The notes beneath the pieces are model-generated. The model saw only the letters and a list, made by a program, of their open reading frames with translations. It ran no database searches and had not been told where the DNA came from. Below, in pieces: positions 1 to 6,645 of a stretch of DNA of 29,334 nucleotides. Source of the DNA: a virus; IMG/VR virus record IMGVR_UViG_3300034522_000050, positions 1 through 29,334 of that record. One strand, 5' to 3'. The first letter of the stretch is position 1. Each line of letters begins with the position of its first letter. The position numbers and the translations under genes are program-made.

Positions 1-96
1 GCAGGCTTTGGGGAGTGAGGGGCTAGTGTTTAAGTGAAGGACGCTGGTGCTCGCACTGGATAAAACCCACCTCTAAAATGAAGCCATCGGAAACGC

Positions 97-134
97 AAAA
101 GCCCCTGAAAGGATTAAACCTTTCAGGGGCTTTT
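97..134. terminator. Perfect 16-bp hairpin terminator downstream of the tRNA-Ser attachment site
   Basis: Arms 97-112 and 119-134 are perfectly complementary around a 6-base loop (attaaa). A-rich and T-rich ends on the two sides allow it to act in both directions. Read on the minus strand it lies 13 bases past the CCA end of the tRNA-Ser 3' fragment, which is where the terminator of that tRNA gene would be. The 96 bases to its left are host flank in which I see no gene. Confidence 0.85.
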
Positions 135-147
135 GGTTATTCAATAA

Positions 148-173
148 TGGCGGAGAGATAGGGATTCGAACCC
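148..173 (-). other. Prophage attachment site: 3' end of a tRNA-Ser gene
   Basis: Read on the minus strand, this segment gives a T-loop core (GGGTTCGAATCCC) followed by TATCTCTCC, the discriminator G and CCA, as in bacterial tRNA-Ser with a GGAGAG-type acceptor stem. No 5' acceptor half, anticodon arm or long variable arm is found upstream (positions 174-250), and the outermost T-stem pair is mismatched (A/A). The tRNA is therefore only a 3' fragment. This is the usual scar left at the far end of a prophage that integrated into a tRNA 3' end. The intact tRNA and the integrase are expected beyond the right edge of the window (inference). Positions 1-147 are then chromosome and positions from 174 rightward are phage. 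Confidence 0.8.
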
Positions 174-549
174 CTTCTCGTGTCTCTCAGGACCGCTCCA
201 GACCAGCAAAAGCAGTGTTTCCGCACGCCGCATATGGCGTATTGAGGTCTACAGCGGCCCTGAATTTGCCCTAATTCTGCCCTAAACCCTCCAGTCTGAG
301 CAGCGCTGATCCGCTTAACTAAGCTGGTGATATTCCCGTGGCACCCGGCAAGCCTAAAGATGGGAAATATAAAAACTATTAAGAAGCTGGCTCCCGCTAG
401 GCCAAATCGGAGGGCAACCAGTTTGGATGCCGATTTCTGAATCCAATTATTGCTCACATGCACTGCCCAGTGAAATTCAATCTCGACAATATTGGGCATC
501 TGCTGCCAAGCTGCGCGAGTACGCAAATCAGTAGGGAAACTTCTGACTA
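174..549. other. Attachment-proximal region without a convincing gene
   Basis: About 375 bases between the tRNA fragment and the first gene. It contains the phased GCCCT repeats at 257-283. A minus-strand reading frame (137-526) crosses it and could encode one hydrophobic helix, but it runs through the attachment core into the tRNA and has no good start signal. No promoter for the downstream plus-strand gene stands out. Confidence 0.6.
257..289. repeat. Three GCCCT direct repeats in 11-bp phase, possible integrase arm sites
   Basis: GCCCT occurs at 257-261, 268-272 and 279-283, each followed by an A-rich tail (GCCCTGAATTT, GCCCTAATTCT, GCCCTAAACCC). Spacing is exactly 11 bp, about one helical turn, and the cluster lies about 85 bp inside the attachment core. 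Tyrosine integrases and excisionases of temperate phages bind short phased repeats in this position, so arm-type or Xis sites are the likeliest role. This is inference from position and pattern. Confidence 0.45.
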
Positions 550-1680
550 ATGATCAGCCTCAATGGCCCATCCTCAGGCGAATCAGCTAAGGAAAAACGT
601 GACAACTTCAGCAAGCCGATCATAAGAGCTCTGGCATTGCGTGCAGGGTATTGCTGCTCTCTGTCAGAGTGTAAAAGACCGACAGTCGGTCCCAGCGAAG
701 CTGGCCCGGACAAGCATGTCAATATTGGAGTAGCCGCTCATATAAGTGCAGCTGCGCCGGGCGGTCCGAGATATGACCCCACAATGACACCGGAACAACG
801 ATCCTCCATCATGAATGGAATTTGGTTGTGCCAGAGCCATAGTCGACTTATTGATGTGAATCCTGACGCTTTCCCTGTACACCGCCTCCATGAAATCAAA
901 CTAGCTCATGAAGCAGCACAGGTAGCTCGTTTAGCCGGAGCGAGCGATCCGCTTCATGACAGCGACTTTATTGCTCTTGGCCCCGACCTAGTCTTTACAG
1001 GCGAATTAATTGGCATCGAATCCAGCATATGGTCATTCCGATTGGATCACTTCGTTATCGGGGAGCTTGGTGACCTTATCCGTTTTGGAGAGGACTTCAC
1101 AAACCTAGATCCCTACGACCGGTTTGTTCTCGTCAATGCCCTTGGCGATGGGCGCGAACTAGCTTCAGCCCCCCGGTGGTCAAAGCAGCAACAACAGTTA
1201 TCACTCGCTGTGGCTGTCATTGAAAGCTTTCCCCGCACCGATGCCCATAACCTGCCTATGGACATAGCAGTTAACGATGACAATGATATTTTCATAGCGA
1301 ACGGAGACCTGGCAACCGTTCGCGGTTTGGATGCACTTCCACAAAAAATAAAGCACTGCCTGTCTACAAGCCGAGGGGAAGTTTTTCTTCAACCTTCTCT
1401 GGGCACACGAATTCGTGAATATTCACAAGTTTTCTTTGGCTCCCCCTGGCTACCTAGGCTGATAAAGCTCGAGACCATTCGGATGGCGTGCATACCACAC
1501 GTAGATCACGCCCCCTCCAAACCGACAACCCCGCTAATGGCCGTTCGTAAGGTAGAAGCCGTAGAGATGTTATCTACTCATAGCACTGACGGATTTTTCC
1601 CGTTCAGATTTCAGATGGATATCCAAGGGGTCGGCACCTGGAGCCGCGAAATCACAATTTATATTTCGCGTGATCTCTAG
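550..1680 (+). CDS. HNH endonuclease fused to a gpW/gp25-like baseplate domain
   Basis: A 376-residue protein. Residues 25-125 form an HNH-type nuclease domain: a zinc-type Cys cluster (C35, C36, C41), the AAHI motif (H64), a GGPRYD turn, N89 in NGIWLC, then C94 and H97. This layout resembles HNH domains of anti-phage effectors such as the Cap5 N-terminus. Residues 130-230 are unrecognised. Residues 237-315 read like phage baseplate gpW/gp25: an acidic DNDIFIANGDLATVRGL strand-turn, a helix, then STSRGEVFLQPSLGTRI. The gene stands alone on the plus strand next to the attachment site, where temperate phages often carry accessory cargo, and looks richer in AT than the structural genes. The ATG at 550 has only a weak upstream AGGGA. 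The HNH assignment is good and the gp25-like one fairly good. A role in phage defence or superinfection exclusion is inference. Confidence 0.75.
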   Translation: MISLNGPSSGESAKEKRDNFSKPIIRALALRAGYCCSLSECKRPTVGPSEAGPDKHVNIGVAAHISAAAPGGPRYDPTMTPEQRSSIMNGIWLCQSHSRLIDVNPDAFPVHRLHEIKLAHEAAQVARLAGASDPLHDSDFIALGPDLVFTGELIGIESSIWSFRLDHFVIGELGDLIRFGEDFTNLDPYDRFVLVNALGDGRELASAPRWSKQQQQLSLAVAVIESFPRTDAHNLPMDIAVNDDNDIFIANGDLATVRGLDALPQKIKHCLSTSRGEVFLQPSLGTRIREYSQVFFGSPWLPRLIKLETIRMACIPHVDHAPSKPTTPLMAVRKVEAVEMLSTHSTDGFFPFRFQMDIQGVGTWSREITIYISRDL

Positions 1681-1991
1681 GGCATGTCGTAATGTGCAAC
1701 CGCACTTTCCCAAACTGTCTTCTCTGCCATGATTAAACCCACCTGGATCGGAAAGCCTGATGATAGCGCCATCTCGCGCCTGGGGAGTCAATCCTCGATT
1801 GCCAACTTCTGGCCGCAGCAGCCGGAGTCAGCTTCCCAAGCATAACTAGGGGTCGATTTCCTTGACCCGCTCCACGTTTTCAAAGCTTCCAACCTTCCTC
1901 ACTTAAACTAGGAGACTGTTCAGGTTTCTGTTTCCGGTTCTTCGGCTCAGAATGATTCAAATCAGACACCAGCGCTTGGACGATACTCAGC
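1681..1991. other. Intergenic region between two convergent genes; nothing recognised
   Basis: About 310 bases between the plus-strand HNH fusion gene and the end of the minus-strand umuC-like gene. I see no credible reading frame, no hairpin with a T-tract, and no repeat. Confidence 0.5.
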
Positions 1992-3269
1992 CTACTTGCA
2001 CGCCACCGTCCACAGCTGATCAAGCTTGGTCGTATAACTCTGACTCATCATTTCGCGCCGCATACCCCACTCTGGATTGCTCGGCACACTGGCGGCTCGG
2101 AGAGTGCCTCGGCCCCACCGACCATTGATCTGGTCTAGCACCGCCATCACCCGGGTCGCCTCGGCAGGCTGAGAGATGGCAAACAGGTCGTCGGTGTACT
2201 CGCCGTGCCGGCACAGGTCCAACAGCAGCACTTCCGCTTTGCTGTAGTTGAACCCTGGACGGAACAAGCGTTCGAGCGCATCGACTGCCGCCTTGGTCAC
2301 TAGGCGAACGTCATCAGTCGGGTAAGGCAGGTCCACCACCACGCCATTGGCGTACTTGGCTTCCTCAGGGTTGAACATGCCGGTGCGGATGCTGACCCTG
2401 ATCTTCTTGCACAGGGACTTCTGGGCCCGTAGCTTCTCAGAAGCACGCATCATGTAGGTGGCCACCGCCTCCTTGATGGGCGATAGCTCCGTCAGCCTCA
2501 TGCCGAACATGCGGCTGCAGCAGATCTCCTGCTTTGGCGGATCCGGTTCATCCAGCTCCAGACAAGGCGTGCCGCCCAACTCCCTGGCCGTCTTCTCGAT
2601 CACAATGCTGAACTTCTTACGGAGCGTCCACGGATCGGCTTTAGCCAGATCCATAGCCGACTTGATACCCATGGCATCAAGATGAAGTTTCATTTTGCGA
2701 CCAACACCCCACACCTCCGCAACGTCTGTATTGCGTAGTACCCAGTCACGCTTAACCGGATCGGTGATGTTGACCACCCCACCGGTTTGGGACTGCAGAC
2801 GCTTCGCGGTGTGGTTCGCTAGTTTCGCCAGAGTCTTTGTGTGAGCAATTCCAACACCGACGGGTATGCCGGTGCAGCGAAGCACCTGGGCACGAATTTG
2901 CCTGCCTAATGGATCCAGCCCATCCATACCGGTCAGATCGGCGAAGGCTTCGTCGATGCTGTACACCTCAACTGACGGCACCATCGCCTCAATCACGCTC
3001 ATGACCCGCTCGCTCATATCGCCGTAAAGAGCATAATTTGATGAGAATGGAACAATGCCGTGCTGCTTGAGCTTGTGCTTAATCTGGAAATACGGCTCGC
3101 CCATTTTGACAAATGGCTTTGCGTCGTAGCTACGGGCGATGACACAGCCATCGTTATTGCTCAACACCACGATGGGCACCTTCGCCAAATCCGGCCGGAA
3201 TACCCGCTCGCAACTAGCATAGAAGCTGTTGCAGTCAACCAGCGCAAAGGTCGGTCGCTGCTTAGACAT
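1992..3269 (-). CDS. umuC: UmuC-like Y-family translesion DNA polymerase subunit
   Basis: 425 residues, close to the 422 of E. coli UmuC. It has the Y-family catalytic signatures VDCNSFYASCE (metal ligand D12, steric-gate region F16/Y17) and YSIDEAFADLTG (D106, E107). A helix-hairpin-helix-like segment (VWGVGRKMKLHLDAMGI) and a little-finger domain follow. A DDLF motif near the C-terminus may be the sliding-clamp contact. It would be the catalytic part of an error-prone polymerase working with processed UmuD. Its start overlaps the end of umuD by 8 bases, so the two are translationally coupled and share the LexA-regulated promoter. Plasmid and phage versions are often called rulB or mucB. A phage copy would raise damage tolerance and mutation in the lysogen (inference). 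Confidence 0.95.
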   Translation of the reverse strand: MSKQRPTFALVDCNSFYASCERVFRPDLAKVPIVVLSNNDGCVIARSYDAKPFVKMGEPYFQIKHKLKQHGIVPFSSNYALYGDMSERVMSVIEAMVPSVEVYSIDEAFADLTGMDGLDPLGRQIRAQVLRCTGIPVGVGIAHTKTLAKLANHTAKRLQSQTGGVVNITDPVKRDWVLRNTDVAEVWGVGRKMKLHLDAMGIKSAMDLAKADPWTLRKKFSIVIEKTARELGGTPCLELDEPDPPKQEICCSRMFGMRLTELSPIKEAVATYMMRASEKLRAQKSLCKKIRVSIRTGMFNPEEAKYANGVVVDLPYPTDDVRLVTKAAVDALERLFRPGFNYSKAEVLLLDLCRHGEYTDDLFAISQPAEATRVMAVLDQINGRWGRGTLRAASVPSNPEWGMRREMMSQSYTTKLDQLWTVACK

Positions 3270-3687
3270 GGCTGCGCACTGTGCTGGTGATCACACCCCA
3301 GATTGACAACTCATCCCCTTCGAGAACGTACCGCGCCGGGTATTTGGGATTTTCTGACAGAAGGACAACCTCCCGGCCGCGCTTACATAGGCGCTTGCAG
3401 ACGGGCTCATTGTTCAGCAGAGCCACCACCACATGCCCGTGCGCCGGCTCAATGGCACGATCCACCACCGCGAGATCGCCTTCGAAGATACCAATCCCCT
3501 GCATGCTTTCCCCGGTGATGGCTACCAGGTACACATGCGGTGCGCGGATATTCAGGACCTCATCCAATGAGATGTGCTGCTCAATATGATCCGCTGCCGG
3601 CGAAGGAAAGCCAGCGGGAACCTGGAACGAGCACAACGGCAACTTCGCGCCTACCTCAGCGATGGGACCCAGTATGGTGAAGCTCAT
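3262..3687 (-). CDS. umuD: UmuD-like self-cleaving SOS mutagenesis protein (S24 peptidase)
   Basis: 141 residues, matching the 139 of E. coli UmuD. It has the LexA/UmuD autocleavage layout: cleavage site A25-G26 followed by FPSPAADHIEQ, nucleophile S61 in TGESM, and general base K98 in the EPVCKRL segment. There is no N-terminal DNA-binding domain, which excludes a CI or LexA repressor. RecA-DNA filaments would trigger cleavage to UmuD', which activates the neighbouring UmuC. AAGG lies 7 bases upstream of the ATG. A sigma70-like promoter (TTGACC at 3745-3750, TTAACT at 3722-3727, spacer 17, minus strand) overlaps the LexA box at 3708-3723. Confidence 0.95.
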   Translation of the reverse strand: MSFTILGPIAEVGAKLPLCSFQVPAGFPSPAADHIEQHISLDEVLNIRAPHVYLVAITGESMQGIGIFEGDLAVVDRAIEPAHGHVVVALLNNEPVCKRLCKRGREVVLLSENPKYPARYVLEGDELSIWGVITSTVRSHV

Positions 3688-3707
3688 GATGCGGCCTTTT
3701 ACAATTA

Positions 3708-3723
3708 CTGTATGAACGTACAG
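3708..3723. promoter_or_regulatory. LexA (SOS) box between umuDC and the SRAP gene
   Basis: CTGTATGAACGTACAG fits the proteobacterial LexA consensus CTGT-N8-ACAG. It lies 21 bases upstream of umuD and 65 bases upstream of the divergent SRAP gene, and overlaps the -10 element proposed for umuD. One operator could control both directions. Confidence 0.85.
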
Positions 3724-3750
3724 TTAACTTTGTAGGACGCGCGCGGTCAA
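3722..3750 (-). promoter_or_regulatory. Predicted sigma70 promoter for umuDC
   Basis: On the minus strand, TTGACC (3750-3745) and TTAACT (3727-3722) are separated by 17 bases and end at the LexA box, so bound LexA would block the promoter. The -10 match is poor, so the exact boxes are tentative. Confidence 0.45.
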
Positions 3751-3788
3751 TTTTTCTGTAGGGGATTTCGACAAGCGGAGAGGTGCGT

Positions 3789-4538
3789 ATGTGTGGGCGA
3801 TTTGTACAGTACGAAGGAATGGCGATTTTTATTGAAGAGCTGAGCCCGCAAATACAGCTATTCAGCGGATACGACGCTCAGCCAATTGATCGATACAACA
3901 TCGCACCGTCGACGCGGGTGCAGGTGCTGCACGCAAATGAGGATGGGCTGCATATAGATGCAGTCAAATGGGGATGGGCGCCGTTTTGGGCGAAAGGTAA
4001 ACGTCCGGATCCGATCAACGCTCGGGTCGAGACCGTTACCACGGGGAAGTTTTTCAAACAGCTCTGGCCCAACGGCCGTGCAATTGTGCCCAGCGAAGGC
4101 TGGTATGAATGGGTGAAAGATCCGGATGACCCGAAGAAGAAACAGCCCTACTTCATCCGACTGAAGAGCCGGCGCCCGATGTTCTTCGGGGCGCTCGCAG
4201 AGGTCTCGCCTGGGCTGGAGCCTCGCGAGGGTGATGGGTTTGTCATTATCACCGCCGCAAGTGATCAGGGAATGGTAGACATCCACGACCGGCGCCCCCT
4301 GGTACTGACCCGCGATCATGCCAATGAGTGGCTTGACCCTGGCCTTACACCTTCGCAGGCAGAGGAAATTGCAAAGGAATTGTGCCAGCCCACGGAAGAG
4401 TTTGAATGGTTTCCGGTAGGCAAAGCCGTGGGAAATGTCAGAAATCAGGGGCCGCAACTGATCGAGCCGGATCCTTCATGCGAACCACCACATGACAAGA
4501 GCGACTGCGGAGATCCACACAAAGGTGAGCAGGATTGA
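3789..4538 (+). CDS. SRAP-domain protein (YedK/HMCES family), abasic-site DNA-protein crosslinker
   Basis: 249 residues. The start is set at the ATG at 3789 rather than the GTG two codons upstream, because SRAP proteins need Cys2 as the new N-terminus after Met removal. GGAG lies 8 bases ahead. Family residues are present: C2 in MCGRF, N77 and R79 in INARVET, E103 in PSEGWYEW, H166 in DIHDRRP (HDRMP in many homologues). The protein forms a thiazolidine crosslink with abasic sites in single-stranded DNA and protects them from error-prone processing. It diverges from umuDC across the LexA box, so SOS induction is likely. The last 25 or so residues are charged and probably disordered. Shielding replicating phage DNA or a counter-defence role would be inference. 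Confidence 0.93.
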   Translation: MCGRFVQYEGMAIFIEELSPQIQLFSGYDAQPIDRYNIAPSTRVQVLHANEDGLHIDAVKWGWAPFWAKGKRPDPINARVETVTTGKFFKQLWPNGRAIVPSEGWYEWVKDPDDPKKKQPYFIRLKSRRPMFFGALAEVSPGLEPREGDGFVIITAASDQGMVDIHDRRPLVLTRDHANEWLDPGLTPSQAEEIAKELCQPTEEFEWFPVGKAVGNVRNQGPQLIEPDPSCEPPHDKSDCGDPHKGEQD

Positions 4539-4562
4539 AAGCCCTGCGAGCTGCTTATCCAT
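4476..4562 (-). CDS. Possible 28-residue single-pass membrane peptide
   Basis: A short minus-strand frame starts MDKQLAGLS and continues as one hydrophobic segment rich in Leu, Val, Ile and Trp, ending WWFA. It overlaps the 3' end of the SRAP gene on the opposite strand. Such a charged start followed by one helix is typical of small membrane proteins, and no other holin-like candidate lies near the lysis genes. The ribosome-binding site is weak (GAGTAG), and it sits outside the lysis cassette, downstream of dam. Function is unknown and it may not be translated. Confidence 0.3.
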   Translation of the reverse strand: MDKQLAGLSILLTFVWISAVALVMWWFA

Positions 4563-4682
4563 CAGCTACTCAATGCCGGGTTGAAAGACACAGGTATGAG
4601 TTAGAGGGGCAACTATAGTTCAGCAAGCCCGGCGCGCCACCGCTCAAACACGGCGCCGACCGTTTTGCAACGATCTGCTTGG

Positions 4683-5477
4683 TCAGAACAAGCCGCCCAG
4701 CGCTGCTGGCTCCCAATTCATGATTATCAACTCTCCACTGACCCCTGCTTTCCCCTGCCGCTGATTAGATGTGCTGTACCGGATATCAACCGTTTCGAAA
4801 TGAAACCCCTCGAACACGCGTCTTATATCGGGGTGGTCGTTGATACTGACCATCACCTTGCCTTTGCAGCGCCGCATGAATTCAGCCATCCGCTCGTAGT
4901 TCTCAAAGGGAAAGTCCACGCCATAGCCGGCCGTCTGCCAGTAAGGTGGATCCATGTAGTGGAACGTATGGGCACGGTCGTAGCGCTCGGCACATTCAAG
5001 CCAGCTCAGGTTTTCAACATAAGTGCCAGACAAACGCTGCCACGCTGCAGACAGGTTTTCCTCGATCCGCAGCAGGTTAATTGCCGGTCCGGTCGTTGCA
5101 GTGCCGAACGTTTGCCCCGTCACTTTGCCGGCGAAGGCGTGGTGCTGCAGGTAAAAGAATCGGGCTGCACGCTGGATGTCTGTGAGGGTTTCAGGGCGGG
5201 TCATCTTCTGCCACTCGAACACCTGGCGGGAGCTGAGCGCCCATTTGAACTGGCGCACGAATTCCTCCAAGTGGTTCTGTACGACGCGATACAGCGTAAC
5301 TAGGTCGCCGTTGATGTCGTTGAGGACTTCAACCGGCGCGGCCTGGGGCCGCATGAAGTAGAGCGCGGCGCCGCCGGCGAAGACTTCGACGTAGCATTCG
5401 TGGGGTGGGAAGAGCGGGATAAGGCGGTCGGCCAGGCGGCGTTTGCCGCCCATCCAAGGGATGATGGGTGTGGACAT
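4683..5477 (-). CDS. D12-class (Dam-family) DNA adenine N6-methyltransferase
   Basis: 264 residues, close to the 278 of E. coli Dam. Dam-family landmarks are present: WMGGKRRLADRLI (residues 8-20), the SAM-binding EVFAGGAALYF (31-41), and the catalytic DPPY (176-179) followed by WQTAGYG. It should transfer a methyl group from SAM to adenine N6, perhaps in GATC, though the target cannot be read from sequence. It follows the lysis genes on the same strand after about 150 bases and has its own LexA box 18 bases ahead of the ATG (5496-5511). The nearest Shine-Dalgarno-like AAGG is 12 bases from the ATG, longer than usual. A role in protecting phage DNA from restriction or altering gene expression on induction is inference. 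Confidence 0.93.
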   Translation of the reverse strand: MSTPIIPWMGGKRRLADRLIPLFPPHECYVEVFAGGAALYFMRPQAAPVEVLNDINGDLVTLYRVVQNHLEEFVRQFKWALSSRQVFEWQKMTRPETLTDIQRAARFFYLQHHAFAGKVTGQTFGTATTGPAINLLRIEENLSAAWQRLSGTYVENLSWLECAERYDRAHTFHYMDPPYWQTAGYGVDFPFENYERMAEFMRRCKGKVMVSINDHPDIRRVFEGFHFETVDIRYSTSNQRQGKAGVSGELIIMNWEPAALGGLF

Positions 5478-5495
5478 ATAAAAGCAAGACCTTTG

Positions 5496-5511
5496 CTGTA
5501 TTTATAAACAG
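5496..5511. promoter_or_regulatory. LexA (SOS) box upstream of the Dam-like methyltransferase
   Basis: CTGTATTTATAAACAG fits CTGT-N8-ACAG and has the AT-rich alternating core of strong LexA sites. It lies 18 bases before the methyltransferase ATG on the minus strand, and its TATAAAT core could double as a -10 element. An imperfect inverted repeat without a T-tract (5516-5550) lies just upstream and might separate this unit from the lysis genes. Confidence 0.8.
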
Positions 5512-5626
5512 TGCTAGGCTCGCTCCGCTTTGTGCACGAAGCAGGAGCCTTGGCTGGACTTGCAGGGACGTTCTGCGGGGAAGGTGGCCGGGTTGGATGT
5601 TGACGCATCCTGCCCCGCCGCTCCTT

Positions 5627-6139
5627 TTACTTCGGTGTAGAAACTTCTTTTGCGTAGGCCTGACAGGCCAGCAGGGCGATCAATCCTTGGTCGCCGGCAT
5701 CGGTGATTCCGATAATTCGTTGAGCATGCGCTGGGTCAAGTTGGGCTCGACGGGCTGCATAAACCACGCCGACGGAGCCGGGGGCGGCAGGCACGTTGCA
5801 GCCACTGGCTGAATCCGTGGTGTCGAGAAGGACTGACAGCCGCAGATCAGCAGTAGCCAGGCGATCACGCAGCCTTGAAATATTTTTCTGTGCATCACTA
5901 AATTCCTTGAAATGCGCTTCGTCTATAGATTGAAGACGGCCTTCTAGGCCCAGGCGCTTGTCCTGCTCGATACGGGCCTGGGCGGCGGCGGCATTGCTGA
6001 CCGTGCTCAGGTCCGTTTGGAACTGGGCCGCCTGCTCGGCGAGCTTCTTGCCCATACGCCAGTCCTGGACCTGCCAGGTCCCCGCCGCGCTGATGACGAT
6101 GGTCAGCAGGATCGTCGCAAGGATATGACCGGGCGTCAC
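5627..6139 (-). CDS. Rz: Inner-membrane spanin (Rz-like)
   Basis: 170 residues from the GTG at 6139, chosen because GTGA overlaps the endolysin stop by 4 bases. One N-terminal membrane segment (HILATILLTIVISAAG, about residues 4-20) is followed by a periplasmic coiled-coil stretch rich in Ala, Gln, Arg and Glu. This is the i-spanin pattern: anchored in the inner membrane and reaching across the periplasm to the outer-membrane lipoprotein encoded in another frame of the same DNA. Together they fuse the two membranes in the last step of lysis. Sequence identity with lambda Rz is low, so the call rests on topology, position after the endolysin, and the nested Rz1. Confidence 0.8.
   Translation of the reverse strand: MTPGHILATILLTIVISAAGTWQVQDWRMGKKLAEQAAQFQTDLSTVSNAAAAQARIEQDKRLGLEGRLQSIDEAHFKEFSDAQKNISRLRDRLATADLRLSVLLDTTDSASGCNVPAAPGSVGVVYAARRAQLDPAHAQRIIGITDAGDQGLIALLACQAYAKEVSTPK
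5680..5895 (-). CDS. Rz1: Outer-membrane spanin lipoprotein (Rz1-like), nested inside Rz
   Basis: 71 residues from the ATG at 5895 (AAGGA 8 bases upstream; a GTG one codon earlier is possible). It lies wholly inside the Rz gene in another frame. The N-terminus is a lipoprotein signal: basic MHRKIF, hydrophobic core CVIAWLLLI, and lipobox ICGC giving a lipidated Cys. A proline-rich stretch (LPPPAPS) follows, as in o-spanins. The mature lipoprotein would sit in the outer membrane and bind the Rz coiled coil. Confidence 0.85.
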   Translation of the reverse strand: MHRKIFQGCVIAWLLLICGCQSFSTPRIQPVAATCLPPPAPSAWFMQPVEPNLTQRMLNELSESPMPATKD

Positions 6140-6645
6140 GACATCACCCCGCCCGCCAGCCTGTACTGCTTCAGCAGATCCTCCAGCCGATGTTCGCGCT
6201 GTCCGTACCCAGCGCCAGGCAGGCTGGCCCAGATATTTCGGCACTTCGAGATTGCCGTCTCGATCCGGCCCGCAAGCACATCAGGCAGCGCGCGGCATTC
6301 GCGAATGTGCTGCAGCGCCACCAGGTCCTGGCTGATCGGGCTGAAGTCCGGCAGCTTGAGCAGAGCCTTGTAGTGCGGCCAGTCCTTCAGCATCTGCTGA
6401 TACCGGCCGGAAGCGTTGGAGGCGAGCCCCCTGCTGTTGATGGGCTTCGATGCGCGCCCCTTGGCGAATGGGTGATCCGTGAAGTCCTTGAACACCTCGG
6501 GCTTGCGGTCGCTGCCGGTCACGATCACGTCGTAGCCATCCATGGCCGTGGCCGGCGAGGTACTGGTGCCCTCACTCCAAGCAAGCATGTCGAGGAACGC
6601 CAGCGCGTTACGGCCGCCGGCGATCGATTCAGAAAGTCGTGCCAT
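6136..6645 (-). CDS. R: Lambda R-type endolysin (GH104 lytic transglycosylase)
   Basis: 169 residues, close to the 158 of lambda gpR. It shares FLDMLAWSEGT (catalytic Glu E25), GYDVIVTG, DHPF, ASGRYQ, DFSPISQDLVALQ and NIWASLPGAGYGQ with lambda R. The enzyme cuts the glycan strand of peptidoglycan and forms an anhydro product. There is no signal peptide, so release would need a holin, and none is recognised in this window. Its ATG overlaps the stop of the GH19-like remnant upstream (TAATG), and its ribosome-binding site (GGAGA) lies inside that remnant. Confidence 0.95.
   Translation of the reverse strand: MARLSESIAGGRNALAFLDMLAWSEGTSTSPATAMDGYDVIVTGSDRKPEVFKDFTDHPFAKGRASKPINSRGLASNASGRYQQMLKDWPHYKALLKLPDFSPISQDLVALQHIRECRALPDVLAGRIETAISKCRNIWASLPGAGYGQREHRLEDLLKQYRLAGGVMS

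Noticed and set aside
137-526. Minus-strand reading frame of 129 codons with one hydrophobic stretch
   Set aside because: It runs through the attachment core and the tRNA-Ser 3' end, has no good ribosome-binding site, and its C-terminus is translated tRNA sequence. If any part is real it was a phage gene whose end was changed by integration.
4665-5303. Plus-strand frame of 212 codons
   Set aside because: Antisense to the Dam-like methyltransferase, which has all family motifs.
5516-5550. Imperfect inverted repeat between the spanins and the methyltransferase
   Set aside because: The stem is interrupted and there is no T-tract on either side, so a terminator call is not supported; noted only with the LexA box.
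5300-5608. Minus-strand frame of 102 codons ahead of and overlapping the methyltransferase
   Set aside because: It overlaps the Dam-like gene out of frame, is Pro/Ser/Arg-rich as expected of a shadow frame in GC-rich DNA, and resembles nothing.
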